From an uncultured Peptococcaceae bacterium (GTDB taxonomy: Bacteria > Bacillota > Peptococcia > Peptococcales > Peptococcaceae), in assembly GCA_958451915.1 (NCBI GenBank), contig CAUDRX010000001.1:1-64000 (forward strand): a stretch of DNA of 64,000 nt, given 5' to 3'. Position 1 is the stretch's first letter, and each line of letters begins with the position of its first letter. Positions 38,741-48,129 of this stretch are shown here, piece after piece. Position numbers and translations under genes: made by a program. The notes below the pieces were generated by a model that did not search any database, had not been told where the DNA came from, and was given only the letters and a program-made list of their open reading frames with translations.

Positions 38741-39216
38741 TGAGCAATCGATTAGTCGCATATTTTTCTGCCACTGGCACGACCGCCAGGGTGGCGCAGA
38801 CATTGGCCGACGCCATTGGCGCTGACCTTTACGAGATCGTGCCGGAAGTGCCTTACACTTCCGCCGACCTCAACTGGAACGACAAGCAGAGCCGCACGAG
38901 CCGGGAGATGGCCGACAAGGCTTCCCGTCCGGCCATTCGCGGCAAGGTGAGGAACATGGATCAGTACAAGACCATTTATGTTGGTTTTCCGATCTGGTGG
39001 TATATCGCACCGACCATCATCAACACTTTTCTGGAGCAGTACGACCTGAGCGGCAAGACCATCATACCGTTCGCGACTTCCGGCGGCAGCAGCATGGGCC
39101 AGACGGCTGCCAGCCTCGCCTCTTCCTGCCCGGGCGCTGACCTCAGGGAAGGCAAGCGTTTTGCTGCCCATGCAGGTGCAGCCGAGCTCAAAAAATGGGC
39201 GGAACGTTTCTGCTGA
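38737..39216 (+). CDS. Flavodoxin
   Basis: A 159-residue flavodoxin-fold protein with the FMN phosphate loop near FSATGTTARVAQTLADA, the aromatic WWY in FPIWWYIAPTI and the FATSGGSSMGQT loop. It carries electrons or acts as an NAD(P)H-dependent reductase of the Flavodoxin_4 type. It overlaps the TetR stop by four bases and is followed by a strong terminator. ATG 38737 has GGAGG five bases upstream; the second ATG (38740) is also possible. Confidence 0.88.
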   Translation: MMSNRLVAYFSATGTTARVAQTLADAIGADLYEIVPEVPYTSADLNWNDKQSRTSREMADKASRPAIRGKVRNMDQYKTIYVGFPIWWYIAPTIINTFLEQYDLSGKTIIPFATSGGSSMGQTAASLASSCPGADLREGKRFAAHAGAAELKKWAERFC

Positions 39217-39221
39217 CAGAC

Positions 39222-39268
39222 AAAAAAAGAGAACGTTTTCCACAACTTTGGAAAACGTTCTCTTTTTT
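39222..39268 (+). terminator. Bidirectional terminator between flavodoxin and CAO_N genes
   Basis: A perfect 14-bp stem AGAGAACGTTTTCC with its complement, A run on one side and TTTTTT on the other. Confidence 0.9.
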
Positions 39269-39270
39269 AT

Positions 39271-40560
39271 TTAGCGGCGGGTGAAGATGACGGACTTTGT
39301 GAGGCCGTTTTCAGAGACGGCGCGGACGTCATAGCCGAGGACTTCTGCGACGAAGCGGATCGGCACCATGGTGCGGCCATCGCCGTTGATGTAAGGGGCA
39401 GCATCCATCTCGTAGACGGTGCCGTCGACGGCGTAATGGTCGTAGCCGACGGACATGGTCAGTACGCTGTTGTCGAAGTAGGTGGTGATGGTGCGCACGT
39501 CGCTGTCATATTCGATGCGGGCGCCGAGGAGCTCGCCGATGGCACGGTATGGCACATAGGTGCGGCCGCTGCGCACGATGGCAGGGCTGTCGATCTCAAC
39601 GGTTCGGCCGTCAACGTCGATGGCTTTAGCGCCGATGTCAAAGCGCACGCGCTCAGGCTTGTATTCGTATTTTTCCAGGGGCACGATCACCGGTGCGTCC
39701 GAGAGGGCCAGCCGCAGCTGCAGTGTTGTGCCGCTGCCGGCGAGCCCGTTCACGGAGAAGCGGGCGACACCATTTTCGTTGGTGCGCACGAGCACGTTGG
39801 AGACGGCGATGTTGCTGGAGGTGGTGCTGATATAGACAGGCACATCGGCACCGACGGAGAGGCCATTGTCACGCAGGAGCGCCAGCTGTACTTCTGTCGA
39901 AGTGGTACCGCTGTTGTCAATGGAGATCGGGGTCTCCAGGGTCTGTCCGCGCGGGCTGGTGACCAGGAATGAATCCACACCGATACCGCGGATCTTTGTT
40001 GAGACGACCATCATCGCCACGTCCGAAGCCGGTGTTGGGTTCACGGTCACCTGGCGCTCTGCAGCGGCAGAACCGGTGAGTTCAAAAGGCCAGTAGTCAC
40101 TGACATTGTTTGGGTCGATGGCGCCGTTGGAAAGGTAGAGGGCATGCAGCTCATAGCTGCCCGCGGCATCCAGCGTAAGGTTAAAATGCTGGGCCTGGAT
40201 GAGGGCGCCGGCGTCCATGATGAGGACGCCCTGGCGGCTGGTCTGGTGCATGTAGACGCCGTCAGCGAGAGAAAGCTCGACAAGGTCGAGGCCATCGGAG
40301 ATCGTGCCGTTTTCGTCGCTGGCCCAAATATAGACCTTGCCCGCCGGGCGGCTCGTCATAGCATTGCCGGTGGCGTCGCGCAGATCGATAGTGACGCTGA
40401 AGCTCTGGTAAGGCACCACTGTCGTGCTGCTGGCACTGGTGGTGAAGAGGGAGCGGTTCGGCGAAGCTTCTGCCGCTTCTGCTGCCTGTGGCGCAGTCAG
40501 GATGCCGCAGATGGCGAAGAGCAGCGTGAAGAGGAGTAGATGCAATGTGCGTGTTCGCAT
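39271..40560 (-). CDS. Secreted CAO_N-domain protein
   Basis: A 429-residue exported protein. The signal peptide ends near AEA (about residue 30). Residues about 35-290 are beta-rich, with Ig-like strands (QSFSVTIDLRDATGNAM, VLVRTNENGVARFSVNG), and no enzyme motif. The C-terminal 120 residues form a copper-amine-oxidase-N domain with two tandem halves (SGRTYVPYRAIGELLGA and DGRTMVPIRFVAEVLGY). This module occurs on surface proteins of Clostridia and is thought to bind the wall. The role is probably structural. Single gene. Confidence 0.85.
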   Translation of the reverse strand: MRTRTLHLLLFTLLFAICGILTAPQAAEAAEASPNRSLFTTSASSTTVVPYQSFSVTIDLRDATGNAMTSRPAGKVYIWASDENGTISDGLDLVELSLADGVYMHQTSRQGVLIMDAGALIQAQHFNLTLDAAGSYELHALYLSNGAIDPNNVSDYWPFELTGSAAAERQVTVNPTPASDVAMMVVSTKIRGIGVDSFLVTSPRGQTLETPISIDNSGTTSTEVQLALLRDNGLSVGADVPVYISTTSSNIAVSNVLVRTNENGVARFSVNGLAGSGTTLQLRLALSDAPVIVPLEKYEYKPERVRFDIGAKAIDVDGRTVEIDSPAIVRSGRTYVPYRAIGELLGARIEYDSDVRTITTYFDNSVLTMSVGYDHYAVDGTVYEMDAAPYINGDGRTMVPIRFVAEVLGYDVRAVSENGLTKSVIFTRR

Positions 40561-40638
40561 GGGTGCGCCTCCTTTTTAAGAGATGTTGATCTTATTGTAA
40601 CAAATTGTCCCTGCATTTGGCCACCGACAATCCAATGA

Positions 40639-40671
40639 CAAAAAACGGTCCTTCTCGGGGAGAAGGACCGC
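40639..40671 (-). terminator. Terminator of the zinc-ribbon membrane protein gene
   Basis: CGGTCCTTCT and AGAAGGACCG pair around CGGGG; TTTTTT follows on the minus strand. Confidence 0.88.
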
Positions 40672-40677
40672 ATGGTC

Positions 40678-42336
40678 TCAGCTGACCTGCTGGATGAAGA
40701 GGATCGTCTTATCCGGCTGGAGATTGGCGCTGCCGTAGCCACTGATGTTGAAGGTGTGGTCGCCGGAAGTGTAAGTGCCGGCAAAATAACCATCTGCCAT
40801 ACCAAAGAAGTTAAAGCCGCTCTCATTGGCCGGCGCAGTACCGACCTCCAAAGCGATGCCGAGGACGGCGGAAAGGTCTTCAACGCTCAGGGTGTCCGGG
40901 GCGTTCCTGACGACAAAGCCGAGGTCCGCCCAGACCACGCCGGTGGCGGTGGCTGTGGTGGATGGGAAGGTCGGCATGTCAGGGATCTCGACCGTGTATT
41001 CAGTGTCCTCCTCCTCGTCAGTCGTGGTCGTGTCGTCGTTCGTGGAAGGGGTTGTTGGTGTCGTCGGTGTGTTTGGTGTTGTCGGTGATGATGGCGTCGA
41101 ACTGTCATCGGTGGTGTTATCGCCTACAGTCGGATAGGTCACGCCAGGATCGGTGCTTGTCAGGCGGTTCACGCTGTAAGTGCTGTCACTCTCCAGGGAA
41201 GCGCCGGCGGCCCGCAGCCGGTCTACCTGCACACTGTCACTCTCTTTGGCAGAGAGCGGCACGGTCTCGCCTTCAAAGCGGACGGCAAAGTTGCCGCCTT
41301 CGGCACGGAAGACGATGTACTGGTCATCGCCGATCACCGACAGGGAGCCGGGACCGTAGGTGCCAGCCAGTTCGGCGTAGGTCTTGCCGATGATGTTAAA
41401 GGCGTCAGCGTTGATGCTCATGCTCTTTGCCATGGTGCCGTCCTGACCGACACGTCCGGCGATGAAACCGGATTCAAAGATTGGGTTGGTGATAAGGCCG
41501 CCATTGGCGTCAGAGGAAGCGGCCAGCTGGATATGGTCGGCGTCGGTGAGAACGAAGGTGTAAGTGTTGCCGTTCTCATCTTCAAAGATGTATTTGTTCT
41601 CCTGGAACTCGAGTGGATAAGCGTGGTCGCCGATGCTCCAACGATACTGGCCAGTGCCGATCTTTTCAATGACGCTGCCGGTATTGTAGTTGCGCCAGTG
41701 GCCGACGATGGTGTCTTCAGCCAGGCTGGTATCCGGGGCGATGGTGTCGGCATTTTTGACCTGAGCAGACGGGTCTTCCGGTGGGGTGGTGTCAAAGACA
41801 TCGGTGAAGAGGTAGATCGCTGCGACAGCCGCCAGAGCGATGCCGATCACCAGGGAAACGATGGTGAGTGCTTTCTTGCGCAGGCGCCGGTTCAGGTCGC
41901 CGTCTTCCAGGTCTTCATCTTCGGCGTCATCGTCTTCCACGAGGAATGCCGGGAGAGCGGGTTTTTCGGGTGTGTCCTCGCTGCCTTCGTCTATAGCTGG
42001 CTCCGTTTCGCCGGCAAAGATATCTTCACTGACTGCGTCCATCAGGGCTTCGCCGTCTCCGGGGATGTCTTCATCGCTTTCGTGGTCGTTTTCGGCCGCT
42101 GCTGCTTCTCCGTCTGCGAGGCTATCGCTGTCGGATGCGTCAGCAGAGATATCATCTGCGGTGAAGTCTTCCGCTGCATCAGCATTTTCGGTGTCCGCGC
42201 TGTCTGTGTTCTGGCGCCAGTCTTCCAGCGGCGGCATCATGCGCGTCATCTCGCTGGCATCCTGGTCGAGGGGCTTGCCGCATTTCTTGCAGAAATGCCC
42301 TTCCTGATCGGGGGCGCCGCAATATGGACATTGCAT
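40678..42336 (-). CDS. Zinc-ribbon, single-pass membrane protein
   Basis: A 552-residue protein of unknown function. It starts with a zinc ribbon (CPYCGAPDQEGHFCKKCGKP), has a long acidic region (about 40-145), one membrane segment (about 157-180, TIVSLVIGIALAAVAAIYLF), and a large extracellular part. That part has two beta-rich sections separated by a Ser/Thr/Pro linker and an acidic run. The first section begins IVGHWRNYNTGSVIEKIG, which looks lipocalin- or DUF5640-like. With the ribbon at the N-terminus, the Cys cluster lies in the cytoplasm. A terminator-like hairpin lies in its leader (42388-42421). Possibly a signal-transducing or wall-sensing protein; unproven. Confidence 0.7.
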   Translation of the reverse strand: MQCPYCGAPDQEGHFCKKCGKPLDQDASEMTRMMPPLEDWRQNTDSADTENADAAEDFTADDISADASDSDSLADGEAAAAENDHESDEDIPGDGEALMDAVSEDIFAGETEPAIDEGSEDTPEKPALPAFLVEDDDAEDEDLEDGDLNRRLRKKALTIVSLVIGIALAAVAAIYLFTDVFDTTPPEDPSAQVKNADTIAPDTSLAEDTIVGHWRNYNTGSVIEKIGTGQYRWSIGDHAYPLEFQENKYIFEDENGNTYTFVLTDADHIQLAASSDANGGLITNPIFESGFIAGRVGQDGTMAKSMSINADAFNIIGKTYAELAGTYGPGSLSVIGDDQYIVFRAEGGNFAVRFEGETVPLSAKESDSVQVDRLRAAGASLESDSTYSVNRLTSTDPGVTYPTVGDNTTDDSSTPSSPTTPNTPTTPTTPSTNDDTTTTDEEEDTEYTVEIPDMPTFPSTTATATGVVWADLGFVVRNAPDTLSVEDLSAVLGIALEVGTAPANESGFNFFGMADGYFAGTYTSGDHTFNISGYGSANLQPDKTILFIQQVS

Positions 42337-42387
42337 AGGATCATCTCCTTTGCAGAGGATTTACATAAATAGTCACCTTCATTATCA

Positions 42388-42421
42388 CAAAAAAACGCCA
42401 GCGGTGCAAGGCCGCCGGCGT
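42388..42421 (-). terminator. Terminator-like hairpin in the leader of the zinc-ribbon gene
   Basis: ACGCCAGCGG pairs with CCGCCGGCGT, and TTTTTTTG follows on the minus strand. It points towards the zinc-ribbon gene start at 42336 although no minus-strand gene precedes it, so it could attenuate that gene. Confidence 0.5.
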
Positions 42422-42513
42422 GTTTTCGTGTGGAGATATGGTTAAAGGCATTTGTCGTGCCCATTGCTTGGTGCTATACTAGAAGCATCTTATCAGAAGG
42501 AAGGGATCTTCTC

Positions 42514-43161
42514 ATGGAGAAGGAAGCAAAGATCACAAGATCCTGTATCGATTGTCATGTTATCAACTGCCGCCGCGGTGAAGAAGGTAAGTATCCGGAT
42601 TTCTGCCTCACCACCAACGTGCCGGAAGAAGTCCAGGAGAAAGCGATGGCACTCCTGCGTGAGCCGGAGAACAACCGTATCGCTGTTTCCGCTGCCGAAG
42701 TTGAGTACGAAGGCTACGGCAAGCGTACCCGCGTTGAAGAGGTCATCCAGTTTGCGCGCAAGATCGGCGCCAGGAAGCTCGGCATTGCCACCTGCGCCGG
42801 CCTTGCTGAAGAATCGCGCACCCTCGCAAAGATCCTGCGCACCAATGGCTTTGAAGTCTACGGCGCCGTTTGCAAGATGGGCGCGCATCCAAAGGTCTCC
42901 ATCGGCATCCCAAAGGAATGCGAAGCCGTCGGCGTCAATATGTGCAACCCTGTGCTGCAGGCCCTGGCTTTGAATGAAGCTCATACCGATCTCAATCTCA
43001 TCATGGGTCTGTGCGTTGGCCATGACAGCCTCTTCATCAAATATTCCGATGCCCTCGTCACTTCCGTTGTCACCAAAGACCGTGTTCTCGGCCACAACCC
43101 ATGCGTCGCCCTCTATCAGTACGACAAATATTACAAGCGCCTGCAGGAACCGCAGGATTGA
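42514..43161 (+). CDS. DUF1847 metal-binding protein
   Basis: A 215-residue DUF1847 protein. The N-terminal cysteine motif CIDCHVINCRRGEEGKYPDFC, spanning residues 10-30, probably binds a metal or iron-sulfur centre, and further conserved Cys are in IATCAGLAEE, AVCKMGAHP and MCNPVLQA. The family is common in anaerobes and its function is not known. ATG 42514 follows AAGGAAGGG. A GNAT acetyltransferase gene begins 12 bases after its stop, so they probably share a transcript. Confidence 0.85.
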   Translation: MEKEAKITRSCIDCHVINCRRGEEGKYPDFCLTTNVPEEVQEKAMALLREPENNRIAVSAAEVEYEGYGKRTRVEEVIQFARKIGARKLGIATCAGLAEESRTLAKILRTNGFEVYGAVCKMGAHPKVSIGIPKECEAVGVNMCNPVLQALALNEAHTDLNLIMGLCVGHDSLFIKYSDALVTSVVTKDRVLGHNPCVALYQYDKYYKRLQEPQD

Positions 43162-43172
43162 GGAGGCGCGGC

Positions 43173-43610
43173 ATGCGATTTCAGAACGCAGTGATGGCGG
43201 ATTTTGATACCGCCTTTGACTTTATCGAAAAGCTGTGGACCTACAATTCCTATGATCGTGAGGAGATCAGGCATGTCTACGCGGAGGTCCTCGCCGACCC
43301 TGCGAGCTTCGCTTTCTTTCTCGTGGATGAGGATGGGCATGCTCTCGGCTTCTGCCACGGTGTCTTCTTTAACACCTTCTGGCTTTCCGGGCAGACCTGC
43401 TATCTTTCGAGCCTCATCGTCAGGGAAGGCGAACGCGGCAAAGGCTATGGCCGCGCCCTCATGGATCACGCACGTGATCTCGCCCGGGCCCGCGGCTGCA
43501 AAGGCATCGTCCTCGACAGCGGCCTGCCCCGCACCGGCGCGCACGCGTTTTATGAGCACTATGGCTTTGAGAAGAGCTGCTACGGCTTCGATTATTATCT
43601 GGAGGCCTGA
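43173..43610 (+). CDS. GNAT-family N-acetyltransferase
   Basis: A 145-residue acetyltransferase of standard length. The acetyl-CoA-binding motif A is ERGKGYGRALMDHA (R/QxxGxG/A form), preceded by the strand YLSSLIVREGE. Motif B is in HAFYEHYGFEK. The acceptor substrate is unknown. ATG 43173 has GAGGAGG upstream. Confidence 0.88.
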   Translation: MRFQNAVMADFDTAFDFIEKLWTYNSYDREEIRHVYAEVLADPASFAFFLVDEDGHALGFCHGVFFNTFWLSGQTCYLSSLIVREGERGKGYGRALMDHARDLARARGCKGIVLDSGLPRTGAHAFYEHYGFEKSCYGFDYYLEA

Positions 43611-43696
43611 GCGTTTCTCTGGAAACTGGCCGATGATGGTCCGGTGGATATAAAAAAGATGCAGCCTTTGGCGGCTGCGGATCAAAACATACAAAT

Positions 43697-43733
43697 GAAA
43701 AGAGCGCGCCGCATCACGCGGCGCGCTCTTTGA
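43697..43733 (+). terminator. Bidirectional terminator between GNAT and icd
   Basis: AGAGCGCGCCGC and GCGGCGCGCTCT pair perfectly around ATCAC, with A and T flanks. Confidence 0.85.
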
Positions 43734-43748
43734 CATTCAGGCAGGGGG

Positions 43749-44960
43749 TTACGCCAGCTTGGCGTCAAGACGAGCGGCGATGGCATCGAGGAATTCTTCG
43801 CTGGTAACAGCATGCTTGTTCTCGATGGTGGAGAGGCTCATGAGGTCTTTGGTCATGGTGCCGCTTTCGATGGTCTCGATGGTGGCCGCCTCCAAAGCAT
43901 CGGCGTACTTTTGCAGGGCATCGTTGCCGTCCATCTCGCCGCGCTTGCGCAATGCACCGCTCCAGGCGAAGATGGTGGCGACAGAGTTGGTGGATGTCGT
44001 TTCGCCTTTGAGGTGTTTGTAGTAGTGGCGCTGTACGGTGCCGTGAGCGGCTTCGTATTCGTAGTAGCCCTGTGGGCTCACGAGCACGGAGGTCATCATG
44101 GCGAGGCTGCCGAAAGCAGTGGCGACAAGGTCGCTCATGACGTCGCCGTCGTAGTTCTTGCAGGCCCAGATGAAGCCGCCTTCGCTGCGCACGACGCGGG
44201 CTACGGCGTCATCGATGAGGGTGTAGAAGTAGGTGATGCCGGCTTCTTCGAAACGGTCCTTGTAGTCGCGGTCGAAGATCTCCTGGAAGATGTCTTTGAA
44301 ACGATGGTCATAGATCTTGGAGATGGTGTCCTTGGTCGCGAACCAGACATCCTGTTTCGTGTCGAGTGCGTAGGTGAAGACAGCATTGGCGAAGCTGGCG
44401 ATGGAAGCGTCACGGTTGTGCATGCCCTGGATGACGCCAGGCTCGGTGAAAGTGAAGATCTCTTTTTCTTCCGTGCGGCCGTCTTCGTAGTCTACTTTCA
44501 GGCTGGCTTTGGCTGGACCGTCAACGCGCAGTTCACTGTTCTTGTAGACGTCGCCATAGGCATGACGGGCGACGGTGATCGGTGCTTTCCAGGTGCGCAC
44601 GAATGGATGGATGCCATCAACGAGGATCGGTGCGCGGAAGACAGTGCCGTCCAAAAGGGCACGGATGGTGCCGTTCGGGCTCTTCCACATCTCTTTGAGG
44701 TTGTATTCTTCAACGCGGGCAGCGTTTGGCGTGATCGTGGCACATTTGACGCCAACACCGTATTTTTTGATGGCTTCGGCTGCGTCTGCAGTCACCTGGT
44801 CGCCAGTAGCGTCGCGGTGTTCGAGGCCGAGGTCGTAGTATTCAGTCTTGAGATCGACATAAGGGAGGATCAGTTTGTCTTTGATCCAGGCCCAGAGGAT
44901 GCGTGTCATTTCGTCGCCGTCCATTTCGACGAGCGGCGTGGTCATTTTGATTTTTTCCAT
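43749..44960 (-). CDS. icd: NADP-dependent isocitrate dehydrogenase (eukaryote-like type)
   Basis: A 403-residue enzyme oxidising isocitrate to 2-oxoglutarate with NADP. It belongs to the homodimeric, eukaryote-like subfamily: [20 protein letters not shown] at the start, [37 protein letters not shown] (substrate Arg), [20 protein letters not shown] (metal Asp), and [17 protein letters not shown] (NADP specificity region with Arg/His). The likely role is NADPH and 2-oxoglutarate supply for glutamate synthesis in an anaerobe with an incomplete cycle. It is a single gene with strongly biased codons. Confident. Confidence 0.95.
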   Translation of the reverse strand: MEKIKMTTPLVEMDGDEMTRILWAWIKDKLILPYVDLKTEYYDLGLEHRDATGDQVTADAAEAIKKYGVGVKCATITPNAARVEEYNLKEMWKSPNGTIRALLDGTVFRAPILVDGIHPFVRTWKAPITVARHAYGDVYKNSELRVDGPAKASLKVDYEDGRTEEKEIFTFTEPGVIQGMHNRDASIASFANAVFTYALDTKQDVWFATKDTISKIYDHRFKDIFQEIFDRDYKDRFEEAGITYFYTLIDDAVARVVRSEGGFIWACKNYDGDVMSDLVATAFGSLAMMTSVLVSPQGYYEYEAAHGTVQRHYYKHLKGETTSTNSVATIFAWSGALRKRGEMDGNDALQKYADALEAATIETIESGTMTKDLMSLSTIENKHAVTSEEFLDAIAARLDAKLA

Positions 44961-45106
44961 CGATACAGACTCCTTTGTTGATTTTTAGATTTCGTTTCTA
45001 TTTTACTTTAATTGTGTCCGGCTGTGCAACAAGTCTTTCATTATTTTTGAAAGGTGCTATAATCAGAAGTAGACAAACGCTTCAGCCATCGCAAGTGGAG
45101 AAGGGA

Positions 45107-46372
45107 ATGATCATCACTATGAAGAAACATCCAAAAGCCGTCGCACTCTGCCTTTCTGCGGCCCTTTTGTCGATGAGTCTGGTGCCGTCGCTGGCCGCAG
45201 AGAACGCCGGGCATGTTGATGAACCAGGCGTCGGGGACCCTGCACAGGGCCAGGAGACGCCAGACCAGACCGAACAGCCAGAAAAAGAACCGGAAGTTAC
45301 CACAACCACTCCGGCATATAACGACAGCCATCAGGAGGCCGACGGCCTGACCGTTGTCAGCGGTATCCTCCTGGTCAATAAGAACCACCCATTGCCATCG
45401 GATTACGCGCCCGACTATACCAATGGCGCCGGCCAGAGCACGAGCCTCCAGGGCGAAGCCCAGGCTGCGGCAGAGGCGTTTCTGGCGGCAGCCAACGCCC
45501 AGGGCAACAGCATGTATGTGCTCTCCGGTTACCGCAGCTATGACGTGCAGGCGAGTCTTTTTGCCAGCTACGCTGCGGCCAATGGCGAGGAGAAGGCCAA
45601 TACCTTTTCGGCCCGTGCCGGTCAGAGCGAGCATCAGACGGGCCTTGCCTTTGATGTGGGCGACGCCGCTCACAGCGGCTACAATCTGCAGACATCCATT
45701 GACCAGTTTCCTGGTGTGCAGTGGATGATGCAGCACTGCGCCGAATATGGTTTCATCCTGCGTTATCCGCAGGGCAAGGAAGCCATCACCGGTTACCAGT
45801 ACGAGCCGTGGCATTACCGCTATGTTGGCGTAGAGGCGGCGCAGGCCATCACATCCAGCGGCCTTACCCTTGAGGAATACCTCGGCGATGTGCAGACGGA
45901 GGATTCCGGCGGCCGTCAGCTCGCCATCGGACGCAGCACCAATTCCCTGTGTATTGATGGCGATTATTCCAAAGCGGCCAGCTATAACATCGCCGGCAAC
46001 AACTATTTCCGTCTGCGCGACCTGGCGACAATGCTTCGCGGCACCCCGGCGGAATTTGACGTCGGCTACGCAGATGGCCGTATCACCATCGAGAGCAGGA
46101 CCACGCTTTCCGGAACGCCGACCCTGATCGAACTTTCAACCAACGACATCGCCGTGCCGAACACCATGGCTGTGCTCTGTGACGGAGAATACGTTGTACC
46201 AAAGGCCTATAACATCAATGGCTTTACCTATTTCAAACTGCGCGATCTGGGACAGTTGCTCGGTTTTGTCGTGGATTGGGACAGCGCGGCCCAGAGTATG
46301 GTCATCGAGACCGGCGGCAATGCTGCTATCACAAGCCTGCTCGCACCAGTCATCTTTGATGCAGAGGCATGA
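45107..46372 (+). CDS. VanY-type D,D-carboxypeptidase with CAO_N domain
   Basis: A 421-residue exported peptidoglycan peptidase. The signal peptide ends near LAA (about 31). A Glu/Pro/Thr-rich linker leads to the M15B VanY domain (about 78-255) with Zn ligands His176 and Asp183 in SEHQTGLAFDVGD and His236 in EPWHYRYVG. It should trim the terminal D-Ala of stem peptides. From about residue 285 two copper-amine-oxidase-N-type halves follow (FRLRDLATML, FKLRDLGQLLG), the same anchor module as in the exported sulfotransferase. The start at ATG 45107 (GGAG at six bases) is preferred; ATG 45119 is possible. A terminator follows. Confidence 0.9.
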   Translation: MIITMKKHPKAVALCLSAALLSMSLVPSLAAENAGHVDEPGVGDPAQGQETPDQTEQPEKEPEVTTTTPAYNDSHQEADGLTVVSGILLVNKNHPLPSDYAPDYTNGAGQSTSLQGEAQAAAEAFLAAANAQGNSMYVLSGYRSYDVQASLFASYAAANGEEKANTFSARAGQSEHQTGLAFDVGDAAHSGYNLQTSIDQFPGVQWMMQHCAEYGFILRYPQGKEAITGYQYEPWHYRYVGVEAAQAITSSGLTLEEYLGDVQTEDSGGRQLAIGRSTNSLCIDGDYSKAASYNIAGNNYFRLRDLATMLRGTPAEFDVGYADGRITIESRTTLSGTPTLIELSTNDIAVPNTMAVLCDGEYVVPKAYNINGFTYFKLRDLGQLLGFVVDWDSAAQSMVIETGGNAAITSLLAPVIFDAEA

Positions 46373-46403
46373 AAAAAGCCGGGCGGTCACGCTCGGCTTT
46401 TAT
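46373..46403 (+). terminator. Terminator of the VanY gene
   Basis: AGCCGGGCG and CGCTCGGCT (one mismatch) around GTCA, then TTTATTG. Confidence 0.7.
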
Positions 46404-46442
46404 TGCTATCCATTATAAATGAAAAAGAAAGGACGGATCATC

Positions 46443-47018
46443 ATGTTTGAGATCGATCACAGCGCCCAGGAGCGGGAGAGCATCCTTCAGGAGATGGTCG
46501 AACGCCAGGCGCCCCAGGACGATGACATCTTTGTCATCGGCTGCAGCACCAGCGAAGTCTGCGGTAAGCGCATCGGCAAAGCCGGCAGTCCTGACGTTGC
46601 CGCGCATCTTTTTCCAGTGCTGCGCCGTTTCGCCCAGGAATATCATCTGCACCTCGCTTTTCAGTGCTGCGAGCATCTGAACCGCAGCCTTGTGGTGGAA
46701 CGTGAGACCATGCGCCGCTTCGGCCTCACCGAGGTCTGTGCGGTGCCCCATGTGCACGCAGGCGGTTCCATGGCCAGTCACGCCTATCGCGCTTTTACCA
46801 ATCCTGTGCTCGTGGAGAGCGTGCAGGCCGGCTACGGGCTGGACATCGGCGAGACCATGATCGGGATGCATATGCGCCCCGTTGCCGTACCGATGCGCCT
46901 GGCCCATCGCAGCATTGGTGAAGCCCGCGCCAACCCAAGCTTCTCCCGCCCGCGTCTTGTCGGCGGTCTGCGTGCCCGCTATACCCTCGAAGATGCCGAC
47001 AACTATGGCAACGAGTGA
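46443..47018 (+). CDS. UPF0340 (YwlG-like) protein
   Basis: A 191-residue protein of the UPF0340/TIGR01440 family. Recognisable are VIGCSTSEVCGKRIGKAGS, LAFQCCEHLNRSLVVE, HVHAGGSMASHAY and IDHS-type ends such as VAVPMRLAHRSIGEA. The function is not established. ATG 46443 follows AAAGGA; an in-frame ATG at 46419 lacks a site. About 100 bases separate it from the DUF975 gene downstream. Confidence 0.88.
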   Translation: MFEIDHSAQERESILQEMVERQAPQDDDIFVIGCSTSEVCGKRIGKAGSPDVAAHLFPVLRRFAQEYHLHLAFQCCEHLNRSLVVERETMRRFGLTEVCAVPHVHAGGSMASHAYRAFTNPVLVESVQAGYGLDIGETMIGMHMRPVAVPMRLAHRSIGEARANPSFSRPRLVGGLRARYTLEDADNYGNE

Positions 47019-47119
47019 CCACGATCATTTCCCGGAAAGCAGCAGCTTCCCCGGCGTTTGATCTGTAAAAGCCGCTGGATCTGTCGAAAGAAAGACAAAC
47101 CCCAGAAAGGAGTTTATCT

Positions 47120-48115
47120 ATGTCAAATCTCTATCCGCCTCACGTACTGCCGCGCGTGGAACTGAAGTACAAGGCGAAAGACCTTTTGCGCGGCAACTGG
47201 CCTGTACTTATCGGTGTGACGCTGCTCTATCTCCTGCTGACCGGTTTCCAGGTCACGATGACCTACGGCCCGGAAGATGTACAGGCGCTCTTTGATGCCG
47301 GTGCGAGTGCCAGCATCCCTGAGATCATCGCCTATTATTTCGGCAGTCAGCCGCTTTCGATGCTTGGCTCTGCGATCGGCAGCATCGGTGTCGGCACAAT
47401 GGCGATGACGGCGTTCCTTGCTATCATCTCGTCGCTGCTCATCGATGGGGTGCTCAGCTACTGCTTCACCGCCTGGTTCATCGTCCTTGCAGAGATCGGG
47501 CACAGTCGTCCGCTCCGCTTTGCTGATTTCGCCGAGACCTTCTCTGGTGCGATCAAAGGCCTTCTTGCCTACATCTGGCAGCAGCTCTGGATCGTGATCT
47601 GGAGCCTTGTGGGTCTGCCGGGGTTTGTGATCATGCTGCTCTCAGTGGGGCAGGTGACCATCAGCTCGACAAACCTCTATGCCAGCGTCGCTGTCGGCGG
47701 CTCGAGCTTCGGCATGTTCTTCGGTGGTGTGCTCTATATTGCTGGTATGGTCGCGCTCTATCTCGTGACCCTGCGCTATCACTTCATCTTCCAGCTTGTT
47801 GCCGACGGACGCGGCAAGGTCGGTGCGCGTCAGGCCCTGCGCTATTCCTGCGCCATCACCAGGGGCCATCTGAAAGAGCTTTTTGTTCTTGAACTCTCCT
47901 GGATCCCATGGTTCTTTGCCGTTGCCATGACGCTGGGATTGGCAGGTTTTTACCTGATCCCGTATGTCAACGCCACTTACGCCCTCGCATACCGCTGGCT
48001 GCGCGATCAGGCCTTTAATGATGGCCGTCTCGATCCGGCAGCGCTGGGCTATGTCCAGGCTGGTACGCAGGCGCAGACCGCAGCCGCTGACGATGGCCCG
48101 GTCATCGATATCTGA
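47120..48115 (+). CDS. DUF975-family membrane protein
   Basis: A 331-residue integral membrane protein with about six segments. The N-terminal ELKYKAKDLLRGNWPVLIGV and the later LRYHFIFQLVADGRGKVGAR-type stretch with ALRYSCAITRGHLKELF are typical of DUF975. The function is unknown. It is followed after 14 bases by sppA, with a GAGGAGGG site, so the two form an operon, possibly for membrane-protein quality control. Confidence 0.85.
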   Translation: MSNLYPPHVLPRVELKYKAKDLLRGNWPVLIGVTLLYLLLTGFQVTMTYGPEDVQALFDAGASASIPEIIAYYFGSQPLSMLGSAIGSIGVGTMAMTAFLAIISSLLIDGVLSYCFTAWFIVLAEIGHSRPLRFADFAETFSGAIKGLLAYIWQQLWIVIWSLVGLPGFVIMLLSVGQVTISSTNLYASVAVGGSSFGMFFGGVLYIAGMVALYLVTLRYHFIFQLVADGRGKVGARQALRYSCAITRGHLKELFVLELSWIPWFFAVAMTLGLAGFYLIPYVNATYALAYRWLRDQAFNDGRLDPAALGYVQAGTQAQTAAADDGPVIDI

Positions 48116-48129
48116 GGAGGGATTCCGTC

